Source: an uncultured Terriglobus sp. (GTDB taxonomy: Bacteria; Acidobacteriota; Terriglobia; Terriglobales; Acidobacteriaceae). From it: a stretch of 20,241 nt of DNA. The stretch lies in assembly GCA_937859825.1 (NCBI GenBank), contig CALMAP010000275.1:1-20241 (forward strand), written 5' to 3'. Of the stretch, positions 6,665 through 13,977 are shown one piece after another. The notes below the pieces were generated by a model, which did no database searches, was not told the origin of the DNA, and saw only the letters and a list, made by a program, of their open reading frames with translations. The translations under genes and the position numbers were made by a program. How positions within the stretch are numbered: the stretch's first letter is position 1; each line of letters starts with the position of its first letter.

Positions 6665-7861
6665 TTATACCTGCGGCCGAAAGAGCGCCTCGCGGTAGCC
6701 GTCGTAGACACGATCGAAGACGGCGTTCCAGGAGCAGTCCAGGGCATACGCGCGTGCCTCGCGTCGCATACGCGCGACCGTCTCCGGCTGCCGAACCAGC
6801 GCGGCAACCGCATTAGTGAACTCGCCCGGCTGTCGCACAAGTCCGGTTACACCGTCCTGCACGATGTACTTGGGACCGCCGCCATGCGTCACCATTGCGG
6901 GAACGCCGCTGGCCAGCGCCTCAAGCACCACGTTGCCGAAGGTGTCGGTTTCGGAAGGGAACACGAAGAGGTCCATGCCCGCGTAGGCTTCGGCCAGCGC
7001 TTCGCCTCGCAGTACTCCCGGGAACTCCGCGTCTGGCAGGGCGGAGCGAAGCGCCGTCTCTTCCGCTCCGTGACCGATGATGCGGAACCGCGTGTTGCAC
7101 ACGCCGAGATTGCGCAAACCCTGCTGGATCGAAGGCAGCAGAGCGACGTTCTTCTCGACAGAAAGGCGGCCAACATGGCCAAGTACGATCGTCTTGTCTT
7201 CTGTTTCGCGTTGGCGGCGTTCCGGCGCGAACAGGTCCGTATCGACGCCTCGCTGCATCAGCCGGCAAGGCTTGCGCGTCTTTGCTTCGAGCATCCCGCA
7301 CAGCTCCCGGTTCGGAGCGAAGAGCACGCGTGCCAGCCGGTAAAAGCGGCTGGTGGCATCCAGTGTGGCGGCCTCGATGGTGCGCCCGGCAGCGGGCAGC
7401 ATGCGATCCAGCCACTGCATCCGGCGCGCGGCGTATTCATGCACGTTGGTATGCCAGCTTGCGGCGAGTGGAATGCCCTGCTTCCACGCAAAGTAGGCGC
7501 CCAGAATGCCGAGCTCGCTGGGGCCGGTAATGTGAATCACATCCGGCCGGAACTGGCGCAGCACATACCCGACGACACGCCCATGCCGCGCAAAGAGCGG
7601 ATCGAAGCTCAGGTCTTTTTCCAGAGTAATGCTGGCGCGGCTGCGGGGCAATTCAAGACTGAGAACGGAGCCATTCTGCGCAATTGCAGGTTGGCGACTG
7701 CCCGCGCGAATACACAGGAAGGGCAAGTTCTTTCGCTGAGCGTAGGCAGTGAAGTTGCGCGCGGTGTGGGCGACACCATTGACCTCGTGAAAGCTGTCCG
7801 GCAGGAATGCGACGCGCACGTGGAGAAGGGTAGCAGACGCCCATGAGAAACTGTGCGCCAT
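6665..7861 (-). CDS. GT4-type family 1 glycosyltransferase
   Basis: A 398-residue GT-B glycosyltransferase. The N-terminal domain starts at VRVAFLPDSFHEVNGVAHTARNF (about 15-37), similar to mannosyltransferases of the MgtA/PimB type. The donor-binding domain has GHVGRLSVEKN (228-238) and FPSETDTFGNVVLEALASG (301-319), where the EX7E motif reads D306-X7-E314, a conservative form found in this group. It probably transfers a nucleotide-activated sugar to a lipid or glycan at the inner face of the membrane; donor and acceptor are unknown. ATG 7861 is used, but GTG 7819 would start exactly at the conserved domain and is a real alternative. Neither has a good SD. The HPt gene follows 9 bases downstream. 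Confidence 0.88.
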   Translation of the reverse strand: MAHSFSWASATLLHVRVAFLPDSFHEVNGVAHTARNFTAYAQRKNLPFLCIRAGSRQPAIAQNGSVLSLELPRSRASITLEKDLSFDPLFARHGRVVGYVLRQFRPDVIHITGPSELGILGAYFAWKQGIPLAASWHTNVHEYAARRMQWLDRMLPAAGRTIEAATLDATSRFYRLARVLFAPNRELCGMLEAKTRKPCRLMQRGVDTDLFAPERRQRETEDKTIVLGHVGRLSVEKNVALLPSIQQGLRNLGVCNTRFRIIGHGAEETALRSALPDAEFPGVLRGEALAEAYAGMDLFVFPSETDTFGNVVLEALASGVPAMVTHGGGPKYIVQDGVTGLVRQPGEFTNAVAALVRQPETVARMRREARAYALDCSWNAVFDRVYDGYREALFRPQV

Positions 7862-8417
7862 GCTAGTTGAGAACGAATCCGTTGCGGTGCACCTCAGTGA
7901 CGCGATGCGACAGATGGCACGGCACCCGCTGCGGCTGCTGCGGGAGTGGAACTGGAAAGCGGCGACTACCTCCGCGTTGCTGCGCGCTGGCATGTTCTTT
8001 GCGGTGAACCTGCGGTCAGGCAAGCAGGGTGCGGTCAGGGCAATGCTGGTAGAGGCTGCTTACGCCACGGTCGCGGCTGGGCTCGCCGGGGCCGTAACCC
8101 AGCGCCTGCGACACGCCGAGCCTCGGGGGCGCACAGCTGTGGTGGTCTGGCTATTACTGCCCACACTTATCCTGAGTGCGCAGGCAGCCGTGCACCACGC
8201 GATGGGGACACCGCGTTTGCGGAACAGCATGATCGCATCTTTCGTGTTTGCCGCTTTCGCTACGGGCTTCAACTGGTTTGCTATGTCGCGCGGTGCCTTC
8301 ATCACAGGAGAGGACCGCTCGTTTGCGCGAGACCTTCTGCTCTTGCCGAAGCTTATTGTGCAGTTTCTCTTGGCTCTGCCGCGTTCGATTGCTTCACGTT
8401 CTGTGGGAGTGAAATAG
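7860..8417 (+). CDS. Small integral membrane protein, unknown function
   Basis: I do not recognise the family. The 185-residue protein has a basic amphipathic N-terminal part (MRQMARHPLRLLREWNWK) and four hydrophobic stretches at about 61-80, 93-113, 122-142 and 158-174, with positive residues between them. This predicts an inner-membrane protein. Its ATG (7860-7862) overlaps the ATG of the divergent glycosyltransferase gene (7861-7859) within one CATG. Only a weak GAGAAA lies upstream at 7844-7849. Another start is possible at ATG 7905. The gene is convergent with the VWFA gene downstream. Confidence 0.75.
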   Translation: MLVENESVAVHLSDAMRQMARHPLRLLREWNWKAATTSALLRAGMFFAVNLRSGKQGAVRAMLVEAAYATVAAGLAGAVTQRLRHAEPRGRTAVVVWLLLPTLILSAQAAVHHAMGTPRLRNSMIASFVFAAFATGFNWFAMSRGAFITGEDRSFARDLLLLPKLIVQFLLALPRSIASRSVGVK

Positions 8418-8424
8418 GCGTTCA

Positions 8425-8450
8425 GCGGTTGTGGATTGCCACCTTACCGC
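8425..8450. terminator. Possible bidirectional terminator hairpin
   Basis: GCGGT (8425-8429) pairs with ACCGC (8446-8450) and GTGG (8431-8434) with CCAC (8439-8442), with small bulges and a 4-base loop. It sits 7 bases after one stop and 28 bases from the stop of the convergent gene. No T-run is present. Confidence 0.35.
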
Positions 8451-8477
8451 AAGGGCGCGGTGCAGGTTGGATTCCTG

Positions 8478-9539
8478 CTACCGGGGTCGTGGAGCGAAGT
8501 AGCCCTTTTTTGCACGCACTTTGAAGTGCTGGTCCAGCGAAGTGAGATAGATGGTGCGGAAGGCGCCATCCTGCTTCAGGTCCGCAGGGCGGTAGCGCAG
8601 CGAATACTGGGAGCGCAACTCTTCTTCAATGGAGTGAAATCCCTGCGCCACGTCCTCAATCCGATTGGGGAAGAAGGTGCGGCCGCCCGTCGCTTCGCTG
8701 ATGCGTTCCAGCACCTCGTCGCCCTTGTCCTTCGAGGGCGAGACGTTGGTCGAGATCGTGTAGACAATGGTCTCGGCGCGCTGGCATTCCTTGATGGCGT
8801 CCTGCTCGTAGGCGTGGCTGTAATTGTCCTCGCCGTCGGAGACGACCACGATCGCCTTGCGAATTTCATCGCGCGACTGCACCGTGAGCATCTGGTCGCG
8901 GCAGCTTGCGTAGAGCGCGTCGAAGAACGCGGTGCCGCCACCCGGTCGAAGCTTATGGATGGCCTGGTTGAGCAGGTCGATATTGTTGGTGTAGTCCTGC
9001 GCGAGTTCCGTACGCACATCAAAGCCGGTAATGTAAGCCGCATCACCGCGATGCAGCACCTGCAGCAGGAACTCGCTTGCTGCGTCCTGCTCAAACTGGA
9101 AGCGCGAGCGGATGGAGTTGGAGGTGTCCAGCAGGATACCGATGCGCAGTGGCAGGTTTGCCTGCTGGGTAAAGCGGATCACGCGAGACGGTGGCCTCCC
9201 ATCGTCCAGCAGGCCGAAGTTCTGCTGCTGCAGACCGGTGACGAAGTGACCCCGCTTGTCCGTCACGGTAAAAATCAGGCTCACCTCAGGTACGAAGGTG
9301 CTGATGCGAAAGCCCTGGTCTTCGGCGACTTCTGGCGTGCCCTGAACCGCCGCAGGCGTTTTCTGTTCCGCAGGCTTTGTTTGGGGCGCGTGTGCATTCA
9401 CATCAGTGGCCGCAGGCGGCAAGGCTGTTACCTGACCTGCCACTGCTGTACCGGATTGTGGAACGCAGATCGCAGCGGAAAGGCCGAGCGCGAACACGGC
9501 AAAACTGCGTCGCAGCGTGGCGGGACGAAGAAGGAGCAT
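8478..9539 (-). CDS. Exported VWFA-related acidobacterial protein
   Basis: A 353-residue protein with an N-terminal hydrophobic segment (about 11-30) that looks like a signal peptide or anchor, a Pro/Ala-rich linker to about residue 70, a small beta domain with the VxDxxGxxVxGLxxxxF-type pattern (about 91-108), and a von Willebrand A domain. The MIDAS metal site is complete: D138-x-S140-x-S142, T203 and D235. This layout matches the VWFA-related domain proteins abundant in Acidobacteria, thought to mediate binding at the cell surface; the ligand is unknown. ATG 9539 is chosen because it gives the signal sequence, while the longer open frame up to 9815 would lie inside the pseudouridine synthase gene. 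It follows that gene by 61 bases on the same strand. Confidence 0.9.
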   Translation of the reverse strand: MLLLRPATLRRSFAVFALGLSAAICVPQSGTAVAGQVTALPPAATDVNAHAPQTKPAEQKTPAAVQGTPEVAEDQGFRISTFVPEVSLIFTVTDKRGHFVTGLQQQNFGLLDDGRPPSRVIRFTQQANLPLRIGILLDTSNSIRSRFQFEQDAASEFLLQVLHRGDAAYITGFDVRTELAQDYTNNIDLLNQAIHKLRPGGGTAFFDALYASCRDQMLTVQSRDEIRKAIVVVSDGEDNYSHAYEQDAIKECQRAETIVYTISTNVSPSKDKGDEVLERISEATGGRTFFPNRIEDVAQGFHSIEEELRSQYSLRYRPADLKQDGAFRTIYLTSLDQHFKVRAKKGYFAPRPR

Positions 9540-9600
9540 CACGGGCGTTAGTTTACCAATCCTTGACGACGGCTGGCCGCTTGGCGGTAGGACGGCTGCG

Positions 9601-11061
9601 CTATGCGGTTTCGGAGCGAAGCTGCTCCAGAATCCGTTCGAGTTCCGGCGGCAGCGGCGCGTCAAATGCCAGCGGTTCGCCTGTGATGGGATGGGCAAGT
9701 GAAAGATGCGCTGCGTGCAGAAAATTCCGCGGGAGGGTAGGAGCTTCGGGGTCGCTGCCGGATGTCTCTGTTTCCAGTGCCGGAATGCGGCGCGGGGCAC
9801 CATAAAGCGTGTCACCCACGACAGGGTGGCCGAGCGCCTTCATGTGCACGCGAATCTGATGAGTCCGCCCGGTTTCGATCTCAACGTCCAGCAGGGTGAA
9901 GTCACCGGCAGCGGTGTTCAGCCGTTCCAGCACGCGATAGTGCGTCACTGCCTCGCGGGCCGCGCGTTTGTTGCGGCGCGGCAGGTCGTCTTCGTCCCGC
10001 TCTTCGGGCGCGCGCAGCGATGGCCGCCCATGGCTGGCCGTGGTCAGCATGCTTTGGCCGCTCTGCACCGTCATGCGGGTGCGACGCACCGGGTCGCGCG
10101 CGATGGGTAGTGCAATGGTGCCCTGCTCACTGCGAACGGGCCGATGCACCAGCGCGATGTAGCGCTTCTCCAACGTGTGGTCGTGAAACATCCCGGCGAG
10201 GGCCTGGTGCGCCTGGTCGTTCTTTGCAACAAGAATCAGGCCGCTGGTTTCCTTGTCGAGGCGGTGCACGATGCCGGGCCGCAGCTCCCCTCCAACACGG
10301 GAGAGCCTTCCGCGAAAGTGGTGAAGCAGCGCGTTCACCAGAGTGCCGCTGTTGCGGGCATCGTCCGTGGCACCGCTGCCCGCGTGTACCTGCATGCCTG
10401 CGGGCTTGTCGATCACGGCCAGGTCTTCGTCTTCGTAGACGATGGTGAGCGGAATATCTTCAGCGAAGGCGCGCAGCGGCGCGGGCTGCGGTTCGCCGGT
10501 CACCACCACGGCGTCCCCTGGCTGCACACGGTAGCGGGCCTTCTCCGCGCGGCCATTCACGCGGACCTGATCGCTATCGATCAACAACTGCACGCGAGAG
10601 CGCGACAGGTCCGGCAGGCAGCGGGTCACGAACTGGTCCAGACGGGAATCGCGGTCAGTCTGGCCTGCGGTGATGGCCCGTTCGTCGCCCGTAACTGCGA
10701 TGACTGCCGCCTCCGGCAGCAGGGCTTCGGCCTTTGCCTTGTGTGCAACAAGCGCGGCCTTTTCTGCCCTCTTTGCCTCTGCGGCGCGCTGCGCCCGCAG
10801 TTGTTTCGGTGAGGTTTGCACCTTGGTGCGGCGCGGCGTTCCAGTCCGCTGCTCGTTGACCGGAGCGATCTCTATCGTTGCAGGTTCCGCTAATTCTTCG
10901 GGGGAGCCATCCGCCTTATTGAGATCTGCGTCGAAGAGCAGTCGTTCCTGTTCCCGCCGTTGCGCTTCTGCAGCTTCCGCGGCAGAATCGCGCGCGGCGC
11001 GATACTCTGCGCGAACGGACTGGCGGCGCTTGCCCTTGCGGATCATGTTTTTACTAGGCAC
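9601..11061 (-). CDS. RluA-family 23S rRNA/tRNA pseudouridine synthase with long N-terminal extension
   Basis: At 486 residues this is much longer than the roughly 320 residues usual for RluD. Residues 1-135 are a low-complexity Arg/Ala/Glu/Lys-rich region. An S4 RNA-binding domain follows (DSRLDQFVTRCLPDLSRSRVQ, about 138-187), then the catalytic domain with PGIVHRLDKETSGLILVAK, where D269 is the catalytic aspartate, and IETGRTHQIRVHM. A second charged insertion (about 355-380) interrupts the catalytic domain. The enzyme isomerises uridine to pseudouridine in structured RNA; the target site cannot be assigned. The start is GTG 11061, which has GGAGG seven bases upstream and overlaps the Lgt-like gene by 8 bases; ATG 11046 is the alternative. 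Confidence 0.92.
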   Translation of the reverse strand: MPSKNMIRKGKRRQSVRAEYRAARDSAAEAAEAQRREQERLLFDADLNKADGSPEELAEPATIEIAPVNEQRTGTPRRTKVQTSPKQLRAQRAAEAKRAEKAALVAHKAKAEALLPEAAVIAVTGDERAITAGQTDRDSRLDQFVTRCLPDLSRSRVQLLIDSDQVRVNGRAEKARYRVQPGDAVVVTGEPQPAPLRAFAEDIPLTIVYEDEDLAVIDKPAGMQVHAGSGATDDARNSGTLVNALLHHFRGRLSRVGGELRPGIVHRLDKETSGLILVAKNDQAHQALAGMFHDHTLEKRYIALVHRPVRSEQGTIALPIARDPVRRTRMTVQSGQSMLTTASHGRPSLRAPEERDEDDLPRRNKRAAREAVTHYRVLERLNTAAGDFTLLDVEIETGRTHQIRVHMKALGHPVVGDTLYGAPRRIPALETETSGSDPEAPTLPRNFLHAAHLSLAHPITGEPLAFDAPLPPELERILEQLRSETA

Positions 11062-11791
11062 CGCTTTGCCTCCATTGCAGAAAGAACATCATGCCTGCCG
11101 CTGTAAGCAGCACCAGCACGATTTGATCGATTCGGAGAAAGCCCGGCACAGCAAGCTGCGGCATCAGGTAGGTGGGACGAAATTCGTCCGCGAAAAAGCG
11201 GCCTGCTGCTGCAAGCGACAACGCGGTTCCAAACGCGAGACCGTTGCGGTGCTGCTTCTGCAGAACAAGTGTGCAGCACGCTGCGGCGAAAGCGGTGAAT
11301 ACAGCAGCGTAGAGTGCGACGGGGTGGTGGCCCTCGTCACCCGGAACGATGTTGCCAAGAGAGAGAGTGGTGCGGCTGCCCAGGTCCGTCCCGGCGAAGA
11401 AACTGCCGAGGTGCAGAAATGTCGCGAACAGCAGTGCGGCGGGTGCAAGCGCGTCCAGTGTACGCAGCAGCGGCAGGCGCTGCACCAGTGCACAACCAAG
11501 CGCCATAAGTGCAGCCAGCAGCAGGCCAAACCTCGTCACGGAAGGCAGTGAGAGTACGAGCAGCGGATAAGCCCGAAAACTCTGAGGAGATTGCAGAACC
11601 AGCACCACTCGCGAAAGCACCACCGTTCCCAACGCCGTTGCCAGGCAAAGCGCATAGACCTTCTTCGGCGAGACACCCGCGCGAACCGCGCACCACTCCG
11701 CAAAAAGGACCGAAACAATGAGCCCGATGGCAGCGACGACACCATAGGTGGGAAGGGTAATCGAACCGAAGTGGGCCAGCCGGGGGTACAC
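11054..11791 (-). CDS. Degenerate Lgt-like (prolipoprotein diacylglyceryl transferase family) membrane protein
   Basis: The 245-residue protein is strongly hydrophobic with about seven membrane segments and starts MYPRLAHFGSITLPTYGV, as Lgt does. HPVALYAAV (156-164) and GRFFADEFRP (197-206) also match Lgt. The core signature is altered: at 126-141 it reads LHLGSFFAGTDLGSRT where active Lgt has GRIGNFINGELWGRxT, so the equivalents of R143, N146 and E151 of E. coli Lgt are H, S and T. The loop that should carry the essential HGG histidine (E. coli H103) reads SLPSVTRFGL. It is therefore probably not a working lipoprotein-modifying enzyme, or has a changed role. The start is GTG 11791 with a weak GAAG upstream. 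It is translationally coupled to the downstream pseudouridine synthase. Confidence 0.75.
   Translation of the reverse strand: MYPRLAHFGSITLPTYGVVAAIGLIVSVLFAEWCAVRAGVSPKKVYALCLATALGTVVLSRVVLVLQSPQSFRAYPLLVLSLPSVTRFGLLLAALMALGCALVQRLPLLRTLDALAPAALLFATFLHLGSFFAGTDLGSRTTLSLGNIVPGDEGHHPVALYAAVFTAFAAACCTLVLQKQHRNGLAFGTALSLAAAGRFFADEFRPTYLMPQLAVPGFLRIDQIVLVLLTAAGMMFFLQWRQSGA
11069..11073 (-). promoter_or_regulatory. Shine-Dalgarno site that fixes the GTG start of the pseudouridine synthase
   Basis: GGAGG on the minus strand lies inside the end of the Lgt-like gene, seven bases before GTG 11061. It favours the overlapping GTG over ATG 11046. Confidence 0.75.
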
Positions 11792-12099
11792 GTCTTCAGA
11801 ATACGTGTTCAGGCCATGAAGGATGAGTAAGAGTGAAGACCGACCCGCTGGGCCGTGAGCGAAGCGCCGGTGAACCCGCCCTTAGACGGTGGGATTCAGC
11901 CGTGGCTCTTTAGGCATTCCGGACTGGCGGACACTGCACACCGAGCCATATCTACGAGCCGAACCCCTGTTCACTGAATGTTGGTTCAACCAGCGTTGTT
12001 CCCCCACCTGCTTTGCAGGCCGGTCTCTAGGGCGTATGCTACGCGGGGTCTTGGGAATGCGCAACCCGCGCCAGGGTGCGCCATGAGGAAGCGGCTGAT
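11792..12099. other. 308-bp intergenic region with several short hairpins, no gene seen
   Basis: Short open frames here lack SD sites and family features. Perfect small stems include CCTGC-TTT-GCAGG (12007-12019) and GCGTA-TGC-TACGC (12032-12044), and CCCGCC/GGTGGG (about 11876-11894) can pair with a G-T wobble. The region separates the TlpA-like gene from the Lgt-like gene on the minus strand, so it may hold a terminator and a promoter. It does not match the four-copy repeat. Confidence 0.5.
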
Positions 12100-13137
12100 T
12101 TATTGCAGCGATGCAATCTCGCTTGCAGATTTCGCTCCTGAATCGGCAGCGTGCTTCACCAGCTTCTTCAGCTTGGCGTCGATGTTGGTGTCCGTGCCGA
12201 TGTCTTCGGAGGTAAGCGCTCCGTCCGAATCGATGATGAAGTAGTGCGGAATTGCATTCACCGCGAAGGCCTTGCCGATGGATCCGTCCACATCGCGGTA
12301 CTGGTTCCAGGTCATGGCATGCGAGTCGATGAAACTTTGCCACTTCGTGACATCCCTGTCAGAAGACACGCTGATGATTTCGAACGGCTGCCCCGCGAAC
12401 ATCTTTGCGAGCTTCTGAATGTGCGGCAGTTCCCGGTTGCACGGGCCACACCACGTGGCCCAGAAGTCGATCAGCACGACGCGGCCGTCCATGTTGTCGA
12501 GGTTGAAGCGTTTGCCGGCTGCAGTGGTTACTACAACGGGCGGTGCCATCTTCATGCGCGCAAGCTCCGGGTGCTCTGCAAAGTTTTGAGCACGCGTCTG
12601 GAGCGCATGGTTCTTCGGAGCACGCCTGGCAAACTCCTGAAAGGCCGCTGACGCTTCCGTGTTCCTGTTCAGCAGCGCGAGTGCCTTGCCATCAAGAAAG
12701 TAAGCACCGTAGTCGTCTGCATCGTTTGCGATGGACTTTGCGAGGGCCGCATGCGCTGCCTTGAGCAGGCTGGGCTTGGGCTTGTCTGTTCCGGCCTGCC
12801 GCAGCAGGTTCTGGCCTTGGTAAAACTCCGCCGTCGATTTGTCGACCGGGGTTTCGGCTGCGGCTTCCATCTCGATTGCGAACTTGACCGCGTCCTTCGG
12901 GTCGTCCGAAGAACGGATCATGCCGTTGTAGCACTCCATGCAGTGGCCGCCCGCGATGCTGTTGGCTTTGCGCCACGCGTCTTTGGCAAAGGTCCGGTTT
13001 TCGGGCTGATGCTCAAGCGTCATGGCTTCGGCACTCGCCTTTTGGAACGCGGTGTTCGGGGAATACGCGGGTGCCGTTGCGGCAACGCCGACGGAAGAGG
13101 CTACAAAAAGCAGCGAGGCTGACCTGAGAGGAAGCAC
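12100..13137 (-). CDS. Exported TlpA-like thioredoxin-fold protein with helical N-terminal domain
   Basis: The 345-residue protein has a signal peptide (about 1-24), a helical TPR-like region (about 80-180) and a C-terminal TlpA/ResA-type thioredoxin domain with FWATWCGPC (225-233), the redox pair being C230 and C233, and the cis-proline in NAIPHYFI. It should reduce or exchange disulfides in the periplasm, as TlpA does for cytochrome maturation, but the partner is unknown. A second cysteine pair sits in GGHCMECY (C66 and C69), outside the thioredoxin fold. The start is GTG 13137; an in-frame TAG shortly upstream limits it, and no clear SD is seen. It lies 68 bases after zapA on the same strand. 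Confidence 0.87.
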   Translation of the reverse strand: MLPLRSASLLFVASSVGVAATAPAYSPNTAFQKASAEAMTLEHQPENRTFAKDAWRKANSIAGGHCMECYNGMIRSSDDPKDAVKFAIEMEAAAETPVDKSTAEFYQGQNLLRQAGTDKPKPSLLKAAHAALAKSIANDADDYGAYFLDGKALALLNRNTEASAAFQEFARRAPKNHALQTRAQNFAEHPELARMKMAPPVVVTTAAGKRFNLDNMDGRVVLIDFWATWCGPCNRELPHIQKLAKMFAGQPFEIISVSSDRDVTKWQSFIDSHAMTWNQYRDVDGSIGKAFAVNAIPHYFIIDSDGALTSEDIGTDTNIDAKLKKLVKHAADSGAKSASEIASLQ

Positions 13138-13205
13138 CGACGCAGGCTACGTCATAATTTGACAATTGGACAGAGAAAGTTGTGAGCTGGTAGAAGCTTC
13201 CGTCA

Positions 13206-13547
13206 CTACACCGCGATCGGTTCGCGGTAGTGCTCTTCCAGTGCGCCGTCCAGCAACTCGGCAAGAGAGGACGCGCGTGTGCGCGTACGTTCCTCGGCCT
13301 GATCCACCGTCTGCAGCAGGTCGCGGTGGCGCTGCCGCAGTTCCATCAGTTCGTCTGCGATATTCAGGGCGGCGAGCACGGCAACGCGCAGCGTGTCCAC
13401 GGTGGTGCCGTGCGCGGCCACGGCCCGCATCCTTCCGTCCACGTATTCGCCGAGTTCCGTGATGTGCTTTGCGTCCACTCCGCGCAAACGGTAGACCTGA
13501 TCGTAGATGTCTACCGAAACCGAAGTGTCGTCGCCGTTCTGCTGCAT
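13206..13547 (-). CDS. zapA: Cell division protein ZapA
   Basis: This 113-residue protein matches ZapA, which binds FtsZ filaments and bundles them in the Z-ring. The N-terminal strand-rich half has VSVDIYDQVYRLRG (about 10-23) and the repeated D.khI.eLgeyVD...R pattern; VDTLRVAVLAALNIADEL (50-67) is the conserved helix, and the C-terminal half is a coiled coil for dimer and tetramer formation. Length is close to the usual 100-110. ATG 13547 has no good SD; translation may be coupled to the small coiled-coil gene 35 bases upstream. Confidence 0.85.
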   Translation of the reverse strand: MQQNGDDTSVSVDIYDQVYRLRGVDAKHITELGEYVDGRMRAVAAHGTTVDTLRVAVLAALNIADELMELRQRHRDLLQTVDQAEERTRTRASSLAELLDGALEEHYREPIAV

Positions 13548-13582
13548 GTGTGCGTCTTTCGATTCGTGAGACGAGATTGCGA

Positions 13583-13837
13583 TTAAACCAGATCGTCGAG
13601 CTGTTTCAGCATGGCGTCCACGCGGGACTTCACCTGCTCACGTTCCTGGCGCATCGCACTAAGCTCGCTGGTCAGGCTGGTGTTCTCGTTGGAGGCGTGA
13701 TCGAGCAGCTCCTTCAACGCAGAGACCTCCTGCTCCGCGCTGGCGCGTAGTTCGCGCTCTTTGCGGATCAGTTCCACCGTGCGCAGCACGCGCTGCTCCA
13801 GTGCCTGGAACTCGTCGACGCTTACGGTGTCGGTCAT
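13583..13837 (-). CDS. Small coiled-coil protein, probable ZapB-like division factor
   Basis: The 84-residue protein is almost entirely heptad-patterned coiled coil (EFQALEQRVLRTVELIRKERELR..., then ALKELLDHASNENTSL). Length, composition and place directly before zapA suggest a ZapB-like partner of the Z-ring, although coiled coils align poorly and true homology to E. coli ZapB is uncertain. ATG 13837 has AGGAG seven bases upstream, which rules out the longer open frame to 13957. It probably heads the transcript with zapA. Confidence 0.75.
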   Translation of the reverse strand: MTDTVSVDEFQALEQRVLRTVELIRKERELRASAEQEVSALKELLDHASNENTSLTSELSAMRQEREQVKSRVDAMLKQLDDLV

Positions 13838-13881
13838 TTGTTCTCCTGATTGCGAAACGTTCAAGCCATCTCTCAGTCCGG

Positions 13882-13908
13882 AGTATAGAGTTTGAATGCC
13901 AGGAGCAA
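13882..13908 (-). promoter_or_regulatory. Possible sigma-70 type promoter for the coiled-coil/zapA genes
   Basis: On the minus strand TTGCTC (13908-13903) and TATACT (13887-13882) are separated by 15 bases, which is shorter than ideal. The -10 lies about 45 bases before the ATG at 13837. Confidence 0.35.
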
Positions 13909-13977
13909 CTGCCATTCGGCATGGGGGAATCAGGCGCGATACATGCGCAGAAAGCACTCGGGTCGTTCAGCGAGGAC

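Noticed and set aside
6383..7846. 487-codon open frame on the plus strand opposite the glycosyltransferase and HPt genes
   Set aside because: Both minus-strand genes have clear motifs; the plus frame has none and no SD.
8436..9551. 371-codon open frame opposite the VWFA gene
   Set aside because: It mirrors the VWFA gene, whose MIDAS motif is intact; it shows no recognisable domain.
9540..9815. N-terminal extension of the VWFA protein up to 9815
   Set aside because: It would lie inside the pseudouridine synthase coding region and would hide the clear signal sequence starting at 9539.
11870..11900. IS200/IS605-like end hairpin (CCCGCC...GGTGGG)
   Set aside because: The stem has a wobble pair, and there is no transposase gene or second end nearby.
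11978..12060. Possible tRNA, because of a GGTTCAA T-arm-like motif near 11984
   Set aside because: No acceptor stem, D-arm or anticodon arm can be built around it.
11889..12086. 65-codon open frame in the intergenic region
   Set aside because: No SD, no recognisable pattern and unusual composition; not supported as a gene.
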